From the NCBI RefSeq assembly GCF_000328665.1, contig NC_019972.1, positions 62,001-126,000 on the forward strand: 64,000 nt of DNA. Direction: 5' to 3'. This document shows, in pieces, positions 54,622-63,825 of the stretch. The first letter of the stretch is position 1. The number at the start of each line of letters is the position of its first letter. The notes beneath the pieces are model-generated. The model had not been told where the DNA came from, ran no database searches, and saw nothing but the letters and a program-made list of their open reading frames with translations. The position numbers and the translations under genes were made by a program. Origin of the DNA: Methanomethylovorans hollandica DSM 15978. GTDB taxonomy: Archaea; Halobacteriota; Methanosarcinia; Methanosarcinales; Methanosarcinaceae.

Positions 54622-54795
54622 ATGCAAAAACTTGACGCAAAAACAGATGGTAAAAGCATGGATGTTGTTGAAGGTATTGTCAAATGAAGGAAGAATTGCA
54701 GCCTGAGACAGTGCGGGTCGTGTTCAAGGATTCGGGATTCAAAGGAGACATGCAAGACTAACTTCACAGTAGTACTGCTCAAATATGAATATTAG
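54622..54795 (+). pseudogene. Fossil of a second mod-res pair
   Basis: The stretch begins with a ribosome binding site and ATGCAAAAACTTGACG, like the start of mod at 55682. At the codons after AAAAGC it jumps to GATGTTGTTGAAGGTATTG, which is the end of mod (57418 on). It then passes into GCAAGACTAACTTCACAG, the start of res (57668 on). So a former mod-res copy lost almost everything in one or two deletions. Stops now interrupt the frame. Confidence 0.75.
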
Positions 54796-54863
54796 ATAAA
54801 ACTTGAGCATAACAGAGAATTTTTTCAAAAGCAGTACCATACATTAACACCTAGAGTGATTTG

Positions 54864-55601
54864 ATGGAGATAAAAGAATATAGAGTCCCTTTCAATGGGA
54901 AGATATTTCGCAGTATTGAATTTAATTTTAGAAATAATCCATCCGATAAGTTGACATTGGATAGTTTAATTGAAAAGGGTATAATTTTGGCTAAAAAAGT
55001 AAATCCAATACTTGCACGCGATTCAAGCTTAGCTAGAGATAATAATATGAAAATAAAGGATTGTATAGGAGGAGCTATTGCTGAATATTGTTGGAGAACT
55101 TGGCTAAATCAGTATTTCGAATTAAATAGGATAGATATGAAAGCACAAGAAACTTCTTTTGAAAATGCTAAAAACCAAATTGATATCCAAATTATTAATA
55201 ACAGAGGAGATATTAAAACCGTTGAAGTACGTTCATCTTTTGCCTATAAAGGTGTGGATGCTGCAATTAGTCATAATTTTAAAATTTTGGGACCATATTA
55301 TAACGAAATTAAAAAATATGAATATACAAAAGACTATCATGTTATGGTTGTTTATTCATTTTCTAAAGATTTATTAAAATCACAATTGGAATCTGGTGAT
55401 TTCAAAGTATACCTGGTAGGAGGCGCAACTCGAATTTTATTGCAAAATTCACCTTTTGCTTTCAATCGCGATTTAGCTCCTCAGGACGACATTACGGAAA
55501 GATTAAACCAGCGTGCTACTTACAGGGTCATCGAACCAATTGCGAATGGCTATGACACTATTAAAATTTCTGAATTAATCGCAAGTATGAGTCAATTATA
55601 A
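54864..55601 (+). CDS. Hypothetical protein, possible accessory nuclease of the restriction operon
   Basis: A 245-residue protein from ATG 54864; a TTG just before is less likely. The segment NQIDIQIINNRGDIKTVEVR has D and E-V-R spaced like a degenerate restriction-endonuclease core. It lies between the fossil mod and the present mod and is more AT-rich than both, which suggests it was inserted together with the replacement mod. No homologue recognised. Confidence 0.5.
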   Translation: MEIKEYRVPFNGKIFRSIEFNFRNNPSDKLTLDSLIEKGIILAKKVNPILARDSSLARDNNMKIKDCIGGAIAEYCWRTWLNQYFELNRIDMKAQETSFENAKNQIDIQIINNRGDIKTVEVRSSFAYKGVDAAISHNFKILGPYYNEIKKYEYTKDYHVMVVYSFSKDLLKSQLESGDFKVYLVGGATRILLQNSPFAFNRDLAPQDDITERLNQRATYRVIEPIANGYDTIKISELIASMSQL

Positions 55602-55681
55602 TTCTATTTTGTAGAACTCAAAAAGAATACTCGGAGAACTAATTATAGGATATATCTACAGCATATGAATGGAGGATACTA

Positions 55682-57574
55682 ATGATTCAAAAACTTGATT
55701 TAAAAATAGACAATAAAAGCATGAACATTGTTTCTGCAAATATAGAACAATTAAAGTATATCTTTCCGGAGGTGTTCACTGACGGAAAAATAGACTTTGA
55801 TGTACTTAAAGCGCTACTTGGTGAATACATAGAAGACCGTGACGAGCGTTATGGTTTCAACTGGAATGGAAAGAGCAAAGCTCGTATGATCTCCCAGACT
55901 CCAAGCATAGGAACACTGCGCCCATGTCCTGCCGAGTCTATTGAATGGGATACCACTCAAAACCTCTTCATAGAAGGTGATAATCTCGAAATTCTTAAAC
56001 TTCTCCAGAAGTCCTACTACAAAAAGGTCAAGATGATATTTATAGATCCTCCTTACAATACCGGTAACGAGTTTATTTATCCTGACAAGTATCAAGATAA
56101 TCTCTCTACTTATCTCCACTACACCGGTCAGATAGACAATGAAGGTTTCAAATTCTCTACCAACTCCGAGACTTCAGGACGCTATCATACTAACTGGCTG
56201 AATATGATGTACCCACGTATGAAACTAGCAAAGAATTTGCTGAAGGATGATGGTGTGATTTTCATTTCTATTGATGATAATGAAGTTGCAAATTTGAGAA
56301 ATATTTGCGATGAGATTTTTGGTGAGGAGAATTTTGTTGCAAAAATCCCATGGAGAAAGAGAACTGCAAAATCTGATGTACCATTTGGTGTTTCACAAGA
56401 TTATGAATGGATATTATGTTATGCAAAAACCGATCAATTCAAAGCATCAAAAAAAGGATCACCAAGGAAATATTACGAATCGCCCGATTTTCCAAATAAA
56501 CCGTGGCGCATACATGATATGACAAAACAAACAAGTGCAAGTGAAAGGCCTAATAGTTATTTTACAATGGTAAATCCAAAAACTGGTGAAGAATATCCTG
56601 CAAATCCTAATAATGTATGGAGAATTACGAAGGATACATTCCAGAAATATTATGAAGAAAGTAGAATTATATTCCCTGGCGATTATGCATTTTTAAAAAT
56701 CTCAAACCCCGTACTAAGATATTTTAAAGAAGATGACCAAAAAAACGCTGGTGACTTGTTTGGATTTGTACCTTTAAGTACTCACTTACCAACAACTGTT
56801 GGTATGACCCAAGACGGAACAAAAGAAATGAATCAATTATTTCAGAGTAAGAATTTTCCATTTCCAAAACCTGTTAATTTGATTAAATATTTCATTGAAT
56901 GTGTCAGCGCAATCGATAAATCTGCTATAATCTTTGACTTCTTCGCCGGTTCCTGTACCACAGCCCATGCAGTCCTGGACCTTAACAAAGAGGATGGGGG
57001 CAATCGCAAGTTTATCATGGTACAGCTTCCAGAGCCTTGTGATAAGGATTCTGAAGCATCCAAGGCAGGTTATAAGACAATAGCCGAGATTGGAAAAGAG
57101 CGTATTCGCCGTGCTATTAAGAAAATCAAAGAGGAATCTCCTGATTACAAAGGGGACCTTGGGTTCAAGGTATTCAAGCTGGATTCTACCAACATCAAGC
57201 CGTGGGATGTGGATGAGGATAACCTGCAAACTATACTTGAGGATTATATAAGTAACATCAAGGACGGACGCAGTGAACATGATGTGCTTTATGAGATCTT
57301 GCTTAAGTATGGGCTGGACCTAACGCTACCTGTAGAGGAAAGAAAAATTGCAGGAAAGAATGTGTTTGTGATAGGAGCAGGAGCACTTATCATTTGTCTG
57401 GATGATGACATTACTTTGGATGTTGTTGAAGGTATTGTCAAGTTGAAGGAAGAATTGCAGCCTGAGATTGTGCGGGTCGTGTTCAAGGACTTGGGATTCA
57501 AGGGCGATGTTGTTAAGACTAATACTCTGCAAATACTGAAGCTCGCAGGTATCGATGATGTGAAGAGCATATGA
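55682..57574 (+). CDS. mod: Type III-like DNA methyltransferase (Mod)
   Basis: A 630-residue adenine N6-methyltransferase of the beta class. DPPYNTG (in FIDPPYNTGNEF, about residue 120) comes before the SAM motif FFAGSCTTAHAVL (about residue 420). The middle region (about 215-410) is the target-recognition domain and is locally more AT-rich, as is common for exchanged specificity domains. It would give the sequence specificity of the type III complex with Res and protect host DNA. GGAGGA precedes the ATG. Confidence 0.88.
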   Translation: MIQKLDLKIDNKSMNIVSANIEQLKYIFPEVFTDGKIDFDVLKALLGEYIEDRDERYGFNWNGKSKARMISQTPSIGTLRPCPAESIEWDTTQNLFIEGDNLEILKLLQKSYYKKVKMIFIDPPYNTGNEFIYPDKYQDNLSTYLHYTGQIDNEGFKFSTNSETSGRYHTNWLNMMYPRMKLAKNLLKDDGVIFISIDDNEVANLRNICDEIFGEENFVAKIPWRKRTAKSDVPFGVSQDYEWILCYAKTDQFKASKKGSPRKYYESPDFPNKPWRIHDMTKQTSASERPNSYFTMVNPKTGEEYPANPNNVWRITKDTFQKYYEESRIIFPGDYAFLKISNPVLRYFKEDDQKNAGDLFGFVPLSTHLPTTVGMTQDGTKEMNQLFQSKNFPFPKPVNLIKYFIECVSAIDKSAIIFDFFAGSCTTAHAVLDLNKEDGGNRKFIMVQLPEPCDKDSEASKAGYKTIAEIGKERIRRAIKKIKEESPDYKGDLGFKVFKLDSTNIKPWDVDEDNLQTILEDYISNIKDGRSEHDVLYEILLKYGLDLTLPVEERKIAGKNVFVIGAGALIICLDDDITLDVVEGIVKLKEELQPEIVRVVFKDLGFKGDVVKTNTLQILKLAGIDDVKSI

Positions 57575-57583
57575 GGTGTTCAC

Positions 57584-60500
57584 ATGAAGATACATTTTGA
57601 TCCGAACCTGGATTTTCAGCATGAAGCTATTAGTGCGATAACAGGTATCTTTGAAGGTCAGGAAATATGCAAGACAAACTTCACAGTAGCACCTTTGAAG
57701 TATGACCCTCAGATGAAACTGCCCAACGAACCACAGAAAGATCTTGGAATAGGCAATCGACTTCTATTGTTAGAAGAAGATATCCACAATAATGTAAGAT
57801 CCATTCAGTTACGTAATGGTCTGGCTCCTTCGGAGTCTCTAAAATCGTTTGATTTTTCAGTGGAAATGGAAACAGGAACCGGGAAGACCTATGTATATCT
57901 ACGCACGATCTTTGAACTGAACAAACTTTATGGCTTCACAAAATTCATTATCGTGGTCCCATCCGTGGCGATCAAGGAAGGTGTCTACAAATCTCTGCAA
58001 ATTACTGAAGAACATTTCAAGGCACTCTATGATAACGTAGCCTTTGACTATTTTGTGTATGACTCTCAAAAACTTGGACAAGTACGTAATTTTGCTACCA
58101 GTGATACTATACAGATAATGGTCATAAATATCGATGCTTTCAGGAAGAGCTTCAGTGATCCTGAAAAAGAGGATAAGGCAAACATAATTCATCGTCCTCA
58201 TGACCGCATGACCGGTTCACGTCCTATTGAGTTCATTCAAGCCACAGATCCTATTGTCATAGTTGATGAACCGCAAAGTGTGGACAGAACTCAAAAGAGT
58301 AAGGAAGCAATAGCTTCCCTTAACCCACTGTGCACATTGCGTTACTCAGCAACACACGTTGATAAACACCACATGGTCTATAAGCTGGATTCAGTGGATG
58401 CTTACGAGAGAAAGCTCGTCAAACAGATAGAGGTAGCCGGAATAGAGGTTCAGGACAGTCACAATAAAGCTTACATCAAACTGCTAAAAGTGGATAACAC
58501 AAAAGGAAAGATCAATGCCCAGATAGAACTGGATATCCAGCAGAAAGATGGCTCTGTAAAGCGTACAAACAAGACAGTTCATCAGGGGGATGACTTACTT
58601 GAGATATCCAATGGGCGCAGTGTCTATGATGGATATATCATCAACGATATCTATTGTGAAAAAGGAAATGAATATATTGACTTCACAAGCAAGCCAGAAA
58701 TTCTTCGCTTAGAGCAGATAGTCGGTAATGTTAATCCTGATGAATATAAACTCCTGCAGATCAGAAAGACCATAGAAGAGCATCTCGAAAAAGAATTGCG
58801 TTTGACATCTAAAGGCATTAAAGTACTGAGTCTTTTCTTTATAGACCGCGTGGCTAACTATCGATCCTACGATGAACACGGTAACCCTGAAAAGGGTAAA
58901 TTTGCTAAGATGTTCGAAGAAGAATACATCAAGACGATCAGTAAACCTAAATTTAGAGCTCTTCTTAATGGAAATGATCCGGAAGTAGCCTGTCAGGGCG
59001 TACATAATGGTTATTTTGCCATTGATAAGAAGAAAGATTCTTCTGGAAATGAAATACTCAAGGATTCGTCAGGTGAAGGAAAGACCCAGGCCGATGAAAA
59101 TGCATATCAATTGATAATGCGTGATAAGGAAAAACTACTTAGCTTTGATTCTAAATTAAAATTCATCTTTTCACATTCAGCTCTTAAGGAAGGATGGGAT
59201 AATCCGAACGTCTTCCAGATATGCACCCTCAACGAAACGCAGTCTGCCATGAAAAAGCGACAGGAGATAGGACGTGGGTTACGCATTGCAGTGAATCAGA
59301 ATGGTGAGCGTGTCCATGGTTTTGAAGTTAATACACTCACAATCATGGCTAATGAGTCCTATGAAAAGTTTGCTGAAGCCCTCCAGAAAGAAATAGAAGA
59401 GGAAGAAGGAATCAAATTTGGAGTAGTTGAAAAACATTTGTTTGCAAACATAATAATCCCAGCTGAGACCAATACAGTAACTCATCTTGGATTCGAGGCA
59501 TCTGAACAGATATGGCAACATTTGAAATCCAAAGGTTACATTGATGTGAAAGGCAAGGTGCAGAATAAGCTGATTTCGGATCTGAAAACCGGTAGTCTTG
59601 ATATACCGGAGAAATTCAAGGACAATGCAGACAAGATAGGTACAGCATTGAAGAAAGTAGCCGGGAATTTGAACATCAAGAATGCAGCTGATAAGAAAAA
59701 GATTAGTCTGAAACGTGCTGTCCTTGACAGCCAGGAATTCAAGGAATTGTGGGACCGCATTAAGTACAAAACCACTTTTAGGGTAGATTTTGATTCTGAC
59801 AAGCTCATTCAAATATGTGCTGAGGAAATAAAAAAATCTCTCAGTGTTGGAAAAGCACGCTTCAAATTTAGAAAAGCAAAAACAGAGATTGATAGAGGAG
59901 GAGTTCATGCAAATCTGATATCTGAAACATCTCATACGTATGAATCTAAAGATTTTGTCCTTCCAGATATCATCACGTATCTGCAGAATGAAACGAATCT
60001 GACCCGAAAAACATTGGTTCAGATACTCTTGCAAAGTGAACGGCTTTCTGAATTCAGTAACAATCCACAAAAGTTCATTGAACAAGTATCTGCTATTATA
60101 AAAAATCAAATGAGATTGTTCATTGTTGATGGTATCAAATATGAAAAGATAGGCGATGAACATTACTATGCTCAAGAGCTGTTCGAAGAGAAGGAATTGT
60201 GTGGCTATTTAAACAAGAACATGCTTCAAAGTAAAAAGTCAGTCTATGATCATGTAGTTTATGATTCAGATGTGGAAGCTGAATTTGCAAAGTCCCTTGA
60301 ACTTAATCAAGATGTAAAGGTATATGCAAAACTTCCAGACTGGTTCAAGATTGATACACCTTTAGGTAGCTATATTCCAGATTGGGCTGTACTTGTAGAT
60401 AAAGATGGACAAATGAAGCTGTATTTTGTGGTTGAAACAAAAGGAAGTATTCTTAATAATGCTCTGAGGCCCACAGAGCAAGGTAAGATTGATTGCGGTC

Positions 60501-60586
60501 GTGAGCACTTCAAAGCATTAGGTACAAATGTAGGGTTCACTGTTGCTAGCAATTATGAGTCTTTTGAAAATGAACTTTCTAAGTGA
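57584..60586 (+). CDS. res: Type III restriction enzyme Res subunit
   Basis: A 1000-residue helicase-nuclease. Walker A METGTGKTYVYLR, box II VDEPQSVD, motif III RYSATHVDK, motif VI ETQSAMKKRQEIGRGLRI, and a C-terminal PD-(D/E)XK nuclease (YIPDWAVLVDKDGQ, VVETKG). It translocates on DNA and cuts when two unmodified sites meet. The start ATG has GAGGTG nine bases upstream, nine bases after the mod stop. All motifs look intact. Confidence 0.88.
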   Translation: MKIHFDPNLDFQHEAISAITGIFEGQEICKTNFTVAPLKYDPQMKLPNEPQKDLGIGNRLLLLEEDIHNNVRSIQLRNGLAPSESLKSFDFSVEMETGTGKTYVYLRTIFELNKLYGFTKFIIVVPSVAIKEGVYKSLQITEEHFKALYDNVAFDYFVYDSQKLGQVRNFATSDTIQIMVINIDAFRKSFSDPEKEDKANIIHRPHDRMTGSRPIEFIQATDPIVIVDEPQSVDRTQKSKEAIASLNPLCTLRYSATHVDKHHMVYKLDSVDAYERKLVKQIEVAGIEVQDSHNKAYIKLLKVDNTKGKINAQIELDIQQKDGSVKRTNKTVHQGDDLLEISNGRSVYDGYIINDIYCEKGNEYIDFTSKPEILRLEQIVGNVNPDEYKLLQIRKTIEEHLEKELRLTSKGIKVLSLFFIDRVANYRSYDEHGNPEKGKFAKMFEEEYIKTISKPKFRALLNGNDPEVACQGVHNGYFAIDKKKDSSGNEILKDSSGEGKTQADENAYQLIMRDKEKLLSFDSKLKFIFSHSALKEGWDNPNVFQICTLNETQSAMKKRQEIGRGLRIAVNQNGERVHGFEVNTLTIMANESYEKFAEALQKEIEEEEGIKFGVVEKHLFANIIIPAETNTVTHLGFEASEQIWQHLKSKGYIDVKGKVQNKLISDLKTGSLDIPEKFKDNADKIGTALKKVAGNLNIKNAADKKKISLKRAVLDSQEFKELWDRIKYKTTFRVDFDSDKLIQICAEEIKKSLSVGKARFKFRKAKTEIDRGGVHANLISETSHTYESKDFVLPDIITYLQNETNLTRKTLVQILLQSERLSEFSNNPQKFIEQVSAIIKNQMRLFIVDGIKYEKIGDEHYYAQELFEEKELCGYLNKNMLQSKKSVYDHVVYDSDVEAEFAKSLELNQDVKVYAKLPDWFKIDTPLGSYIPDWAVLVDKDGQMKLYFVVETKGSILNNALRPTEQGKIDCGREHFKALGTNVGFTVASNYESFENELSK

Positions 60587-60587
60587 A

Positions 60588-60616
60588 AGAATTGAAGTGA
60601 AAAACACTTCAATTCT
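60588..60616 (+). terminator. Hairpin terminator of the restriction operon
   Basis: AGAATTGAAGTG and CACTTCAATTCT form a perfect 12-base stem around AAAAA directly after the res stop codon. Confidence 0.7.
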
Positions 60617-60739
60617 CCCTCTGCTCTCATTTTCTATTTATGACTTAAATTTATCCAATTAAAAGTAATTATATAAATATATTAATATTTATCTACTATT
60701 GTTCCTATACTTCACTTATAATTCTACGGAGACACCCCA

Positions 60740-62062
60740 ATGCCCATAACACTTGACAATTCTTCCAAAGAGATCCTGATCGAGAATATGACCATTTCAA
60801 ATCCTGATGTCTTTAATTTTCTATGTGATAAGGATAACAGGGAAGAATGGATCGAGAGAGCCTTGATAGTCGGGTGTGCGGGACTCAAGCAGATGATCCT
60901 GACCGATAATGTGGACTATGTGGAAAAGAAGTTCAATGACTTTTTGCAGCAGGCCAGGGATGTTTTTAAGGAGCAGTCTGAAGAGGTCACGCAGAAGATC
61001 GATGATACTTTCAGCCTGGAGAAGAACACGAGTCCTCTCTACAAGCTTCAAAGCCTGATCCTGGATTATTTTGATGAGGATAACGGCAAGTTCAAGGTCC
61101 TGGTGGATGGATATTTCAATAAGGATGGTGGCGAGGTCCGCAAGCTTCTGGACCAGTCCTTTGACCTTAAGAACACTGACAGTCCTTTCTACCAGCTGAT
61201 CAAGAACATTGAAGAGGCCACAGGCAAAGATGAGAATGCCATAAAAGAGCTCCTGGACCCTCACAAGACAGATTCCCCGGCTGAAAAGCTCAAAAGGGAG
61301 ATATTCCTGAAATTCAAGGAACTCAAAGAGCAGGAAATGCAACAGCTGAATGAAAGGATCAAGGAGATGAGAGAGCAGGAGCTTAAAGATATCCGGGACG
61401 TAGTGCTCAAGGCAGAGGCGGTTGCAGAGGAAAAAGAAAGAGGAACTGCTAAAGGTTTTGACTTTGAAGAGCTTGTCTACAACTCGCTCCTGGAGATGAG
61501 TTCAAGCTTTGAGGATGAAGTAGAAGCGGTTGGCAGATCTGCAGGTAGGTCAGCCAAGAAAGGAGATATTGTCATTGATATCGATGGTGATGAAAAGTGC
61601 AGGATAGTTGTCGAATGTAAAGACGCCGGAGGCTATACTGCAAAAAAGACCATGGAAGAGATCAATGAGGCCATAGACAACAGGAACGCTGCCTATGGAA
61701 TATTCCTCTTTGCCAAGCAAGAGCAAATGCCCAGCCAATTCAACTGTGTCAAGATCACAGATTCATACCTAATAACATACATGGATAATGAGAACCTGCA
61801 CTTTGCCTACAGGCTTGCAAGAACGCTGCTAAAACATCAGCAAACACATACATATTCAGTTGAGACAGCCAAGATCTCCTCAGAGGTCCAGAAGATAGAG
61901 GAACTTATCAAGAATATCAACACTATGCAAGGCAAGGTTACCCAGATCATCAACTCAGGCGAGTACCTCAAGGTGGAGCTTAAGAAATTGTATGAGGGCG
62001 TGGACTTCAGTCTGAACAGGATAGATTCATATCTGGGGAGTGAGAAGGCTGTTGCGGAGTAA
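60740..62062 (+). CDS. Coiled-coil protein with restriction-endonuclease-like domain
   Basis: A 440-residue protein. Residues 60-230 are helical, with repeated segments (KNTSPLYKLQSLILDYF, KNTDSPFYQLIKNIEE) and a coiled coil (KELKEQEMQQLNERIKEM). The next part has GDIVIDIDGDEKCRIVVECK, a D...E-C-K nuclease-like core as in Mrr or RmuC-like proteins. A second coiled coil closes it. Base composition is clearly higher in GC than in the restriction genes, so its origin differs. AT-rich promoter sequence with TATA elements lies before it. Confidence 0.65.
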   Translation: MPITLDNSSKEILIENMTISNPDVFNFLCDKDNREEWIERALIVGCAGLKQMILTDNVDYVEKKFNDFLQQARDVFKEQSEEVTQKIDDTFSLEKNTSPLYKLQSLILDYFDEDNGKFKVLVDGYFNKDGGEVRKLLDQSFDLKNTDSPFYQLIKNIEEATGKDENAIKELLDPHKTDSPAEKLKREIFLKFKELKEQEMQQLNERIKEMREQELKDIRDVVLKAEAVAEEKERGTAKGFDFEELVYNSLLEMSSSFEDEVEAVGRSAGRSAKKGDIVIDIDGDEKCRIVVECKDAGGYTAKKTMEEINEAIDNRNAAYGIFLFAKQEQMPSQFNCVKITDSYLITYMDNENLHFAYRLARTLLKHQQTHTYSVETAKISSEVQKIEELIKNINTMQGKVTQIINSGEYLKVELKKLYEGVDFSLNRIDSYLGSEKAVAE

Positions 62063-62170
62063 AAATATCATTAACAACTGATTTAGGTTACTTTATTTTA
62101 TTCTTGAAAAACAAGTATTCATACAAAACATCAATATGTTTATATGCATAAGACTCGAAACTACTATAGT

Positions 62171-62368
62171 ATGAAAAGTGCTCATATTTTCAAAAATCCT
62201 CGCAGATCAGGAAGTAAAAAGGATGCGCCAAAAACAATATATCCTTCAGAGGATTCTTTGGATCCGGCATTTGTTAAAGAGGTCGAGCACAGAAGACAAG
62301 AAGTCCAGAATGGAAAAGGTATTAGATTTGATACCGCAGAAGACCTTTTTACAAACCTTGAAAAATGA
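62171..62368 (+). CDS. Antitoxin of a RelE-type pair
   Basis: A 65-residue protein from ATG 62171. It is basic at the start (FKNPRRSGSKKDAPK) and acidic with an amphipathic helix at the end (RFDTAEDLFTNLEK), the part that usually wraps the toxin. A TATA element (TTTATATG) lies about 35 bases upstream, so the mRNA may be nearly leaderless. The toxin ATG overlaps its stop codon. Confidence 0.65.
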   Translation: MKSAHIFKNPRRSGSKKDAPKTIYPSEDSLDPAFVKEVEHRRQEVQNGKGIRFDTAEDLFTNLEK

Positions 62369-62628
62369 CTTATCAGATCATCTTATCTCCTGATTTTGAG
62401 AAAGATACAAAAGTCTTATTTAAAAAGGATCCTGCTCTATATGATCGTTTTAAGAAAACGGTTTATAATATATTGGAAAATCCGTTTTGTGGAAAGCCAC
62501 TACGCAATGTGCTAAAAGGGCTTCGCAGAGTTCATGTTGGGCACTTTGTACTCATATACGAACTCGATGAAACCCATAGGACTATCACACTTTTGAGCTT
62601 CACACATCACGATAAAGCATATAAATAA
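62365..62628 (+). CDS. RelE/YafQ-type mRNA interferase toxin
   Basis: An 87-residue toxin of the RelE/ParE fold: SPDFEKDTKVLFKKDP, a small helix pair, then GKPLRNVLKGLRRVHVGHFV and a closing beta strand with HHDKAY. The basic and histidine residues fit a ribosome-dependent mRNA-cutting RelE. It overlaps the antitoxin by four bases (ATGA). Confidence 0.8.
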   Translation: MTYQIILSPDFEKDTKVLFKKDPALYDRFKKTVYNILENPFCGKPLRNVLKGLRRVHVGHFVLIYELDETHRTITLLSFTHHDKAYK

Positions 62629-62694
62629 CAAAAAACGCTATGCTTAAGTATGTTTTCACAAATTCGTATCTTCTCTATTTTTGATGGTGTAAAA

Positions 62695-63825
62695 TCACAT
62701 TATATTGTAAAACTTTGTATTATAGATCTCAGCTATTTCCTTTTCTGCTTCAGGTACCAGCAGTTTGGTCACCATGGAGATAGAGCAAGAATCCAGGTCC
62801 ATGAAAATCTTTGCGTTTTCCACTGCGGTAGATTTTGCAGAAAAAGAGCTCATGATATCCGATAGGTTCTCTCTTGTTATTGTTTCGGTCTGATCAGAAT
62901 AAGTCTTTGTTTCCAAAAGGACAACGCACGGTTTCTGCACAATGTGCACTGCGATTATTTCTGGTCTCAACCACCGGGAATGCCTTTGTCGCAGTTCATG
63001 TACGATATTGGATGACATGGGATAATCTTTCACAAAAGCAACAATCTTATTGACCTCATCCATGATGTTGTGGATAATTTGCATGCGCAGATTCACACTG
63101 CCCTCATATTCCAGAGCTTTTTCTATGGAAACTGCCCTGAAAACTGCATTATCCATCTCCTCAGATGCACTTTCGACGTGGGTGAAGAACAGTCTCCACA
63201 ATGCAAGCAAAGAAAGTTCCGAGTTGTACGGGACGATCTCCATTACAGAAAGAGCGAATTTCAGGTATGCCTCCAGATCTTTAAGCGTTTTTGTAACTTC
63301 AACGATATCCGAGGAAATACCCAGGTTCATTTTGTTGCTCATCCTGTAATTCATCTCTTTGCCATACTCCTGCTCCATGCGAAGAAGGAGATTCTCAGTA
63401 TCTGCTCCGTAGAATGCATTGAATACCTGTATTGCAGCTTTCCTGTAAGCTTCTGCCCACTCCTTAGCAGGAGTATCAAAATACCCCGGATAATGAGGAT
63501 TAGGCACAAAGAACCATCCGGCGTGGACATGCATCTTTTTGAAATCATCAATGGTAAAGTCGCATTGCAGATCATTCTTCTGCAGATATTCAGCGAAGAA
63601 TTCGAGCTTTTGCTCATGACTGCTCAGGTAAGTTTCATAGTTGTTGTCATATTGGATGTACTTTTCATCAGGCGAGTAGTCTTGCTGCAGGTAAGTGGTT
63701 ATCGAGAACTCGATGGAATTGTCGAATGCTATACAGGCCATTGCCCTGTCAAAAGCAGTATCTTTTTTGAAATGCCATTCAGCCTGTGCTAATATTTCCA
63801 GAGAATCATATGGATATCTGTTCAT
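62695..63825 (-). CDS. Hypothetical protein, helical
   Basis: A 376-residue protein from ATG 63825, chosen for the strong GGAGGG site just upstream; a frame to 63870 is less likely. The start (LAQAEWHFKKDTAFDRAMAC) and the mostly helical body resemble HEPN-like or schlafen-associated proteins only loosely. No catalytic motif is certain. It converges with the toxin gene. The remainder of the window (63871-64000) is AT-rich and holds no gene I can support. Confidence 0.6.
   Translation of the reverse strand: MNRYPYDSLEILAQAEWHFKKDTAFDRAMACIAFDNSIEFSITTYLQQDYSPDEKYIQYDNNYETYLSSHEQKLEFFAEYLQKNDLQCDFTIDDFKKMHVHAGWFFVPNPHYPGYFDTPAKEWAEAYRKAAIQVFNAFYGADTENLLLRMEQEYGKEMNYRMSNKMNLGISSDIVEVTKTLKDLEAYLKFALSVMEIVPYNSELSLLALWRLFFTHVESASEEMDNAVFRAVSIEKALEYEGSVNLRMQIIHNIMDEVNKIVAFVKDYPMSSNIVHELRQRHSRWLRPEIIAVHIVQKPCVVLLETKTYSDQTETITRENLSDIMSSFSAKSTAVENAKIFMDLDSCSISMVTKLLVPEAEKEIAEIYNTKFYNIM

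Noticed and set aside
62695-63825. Assignment of the helical protein as a HEPN or schlafen toxin
   Set aside because: The Rx4-6H motif expected for HEPN nucleases could not be placed with confidence.
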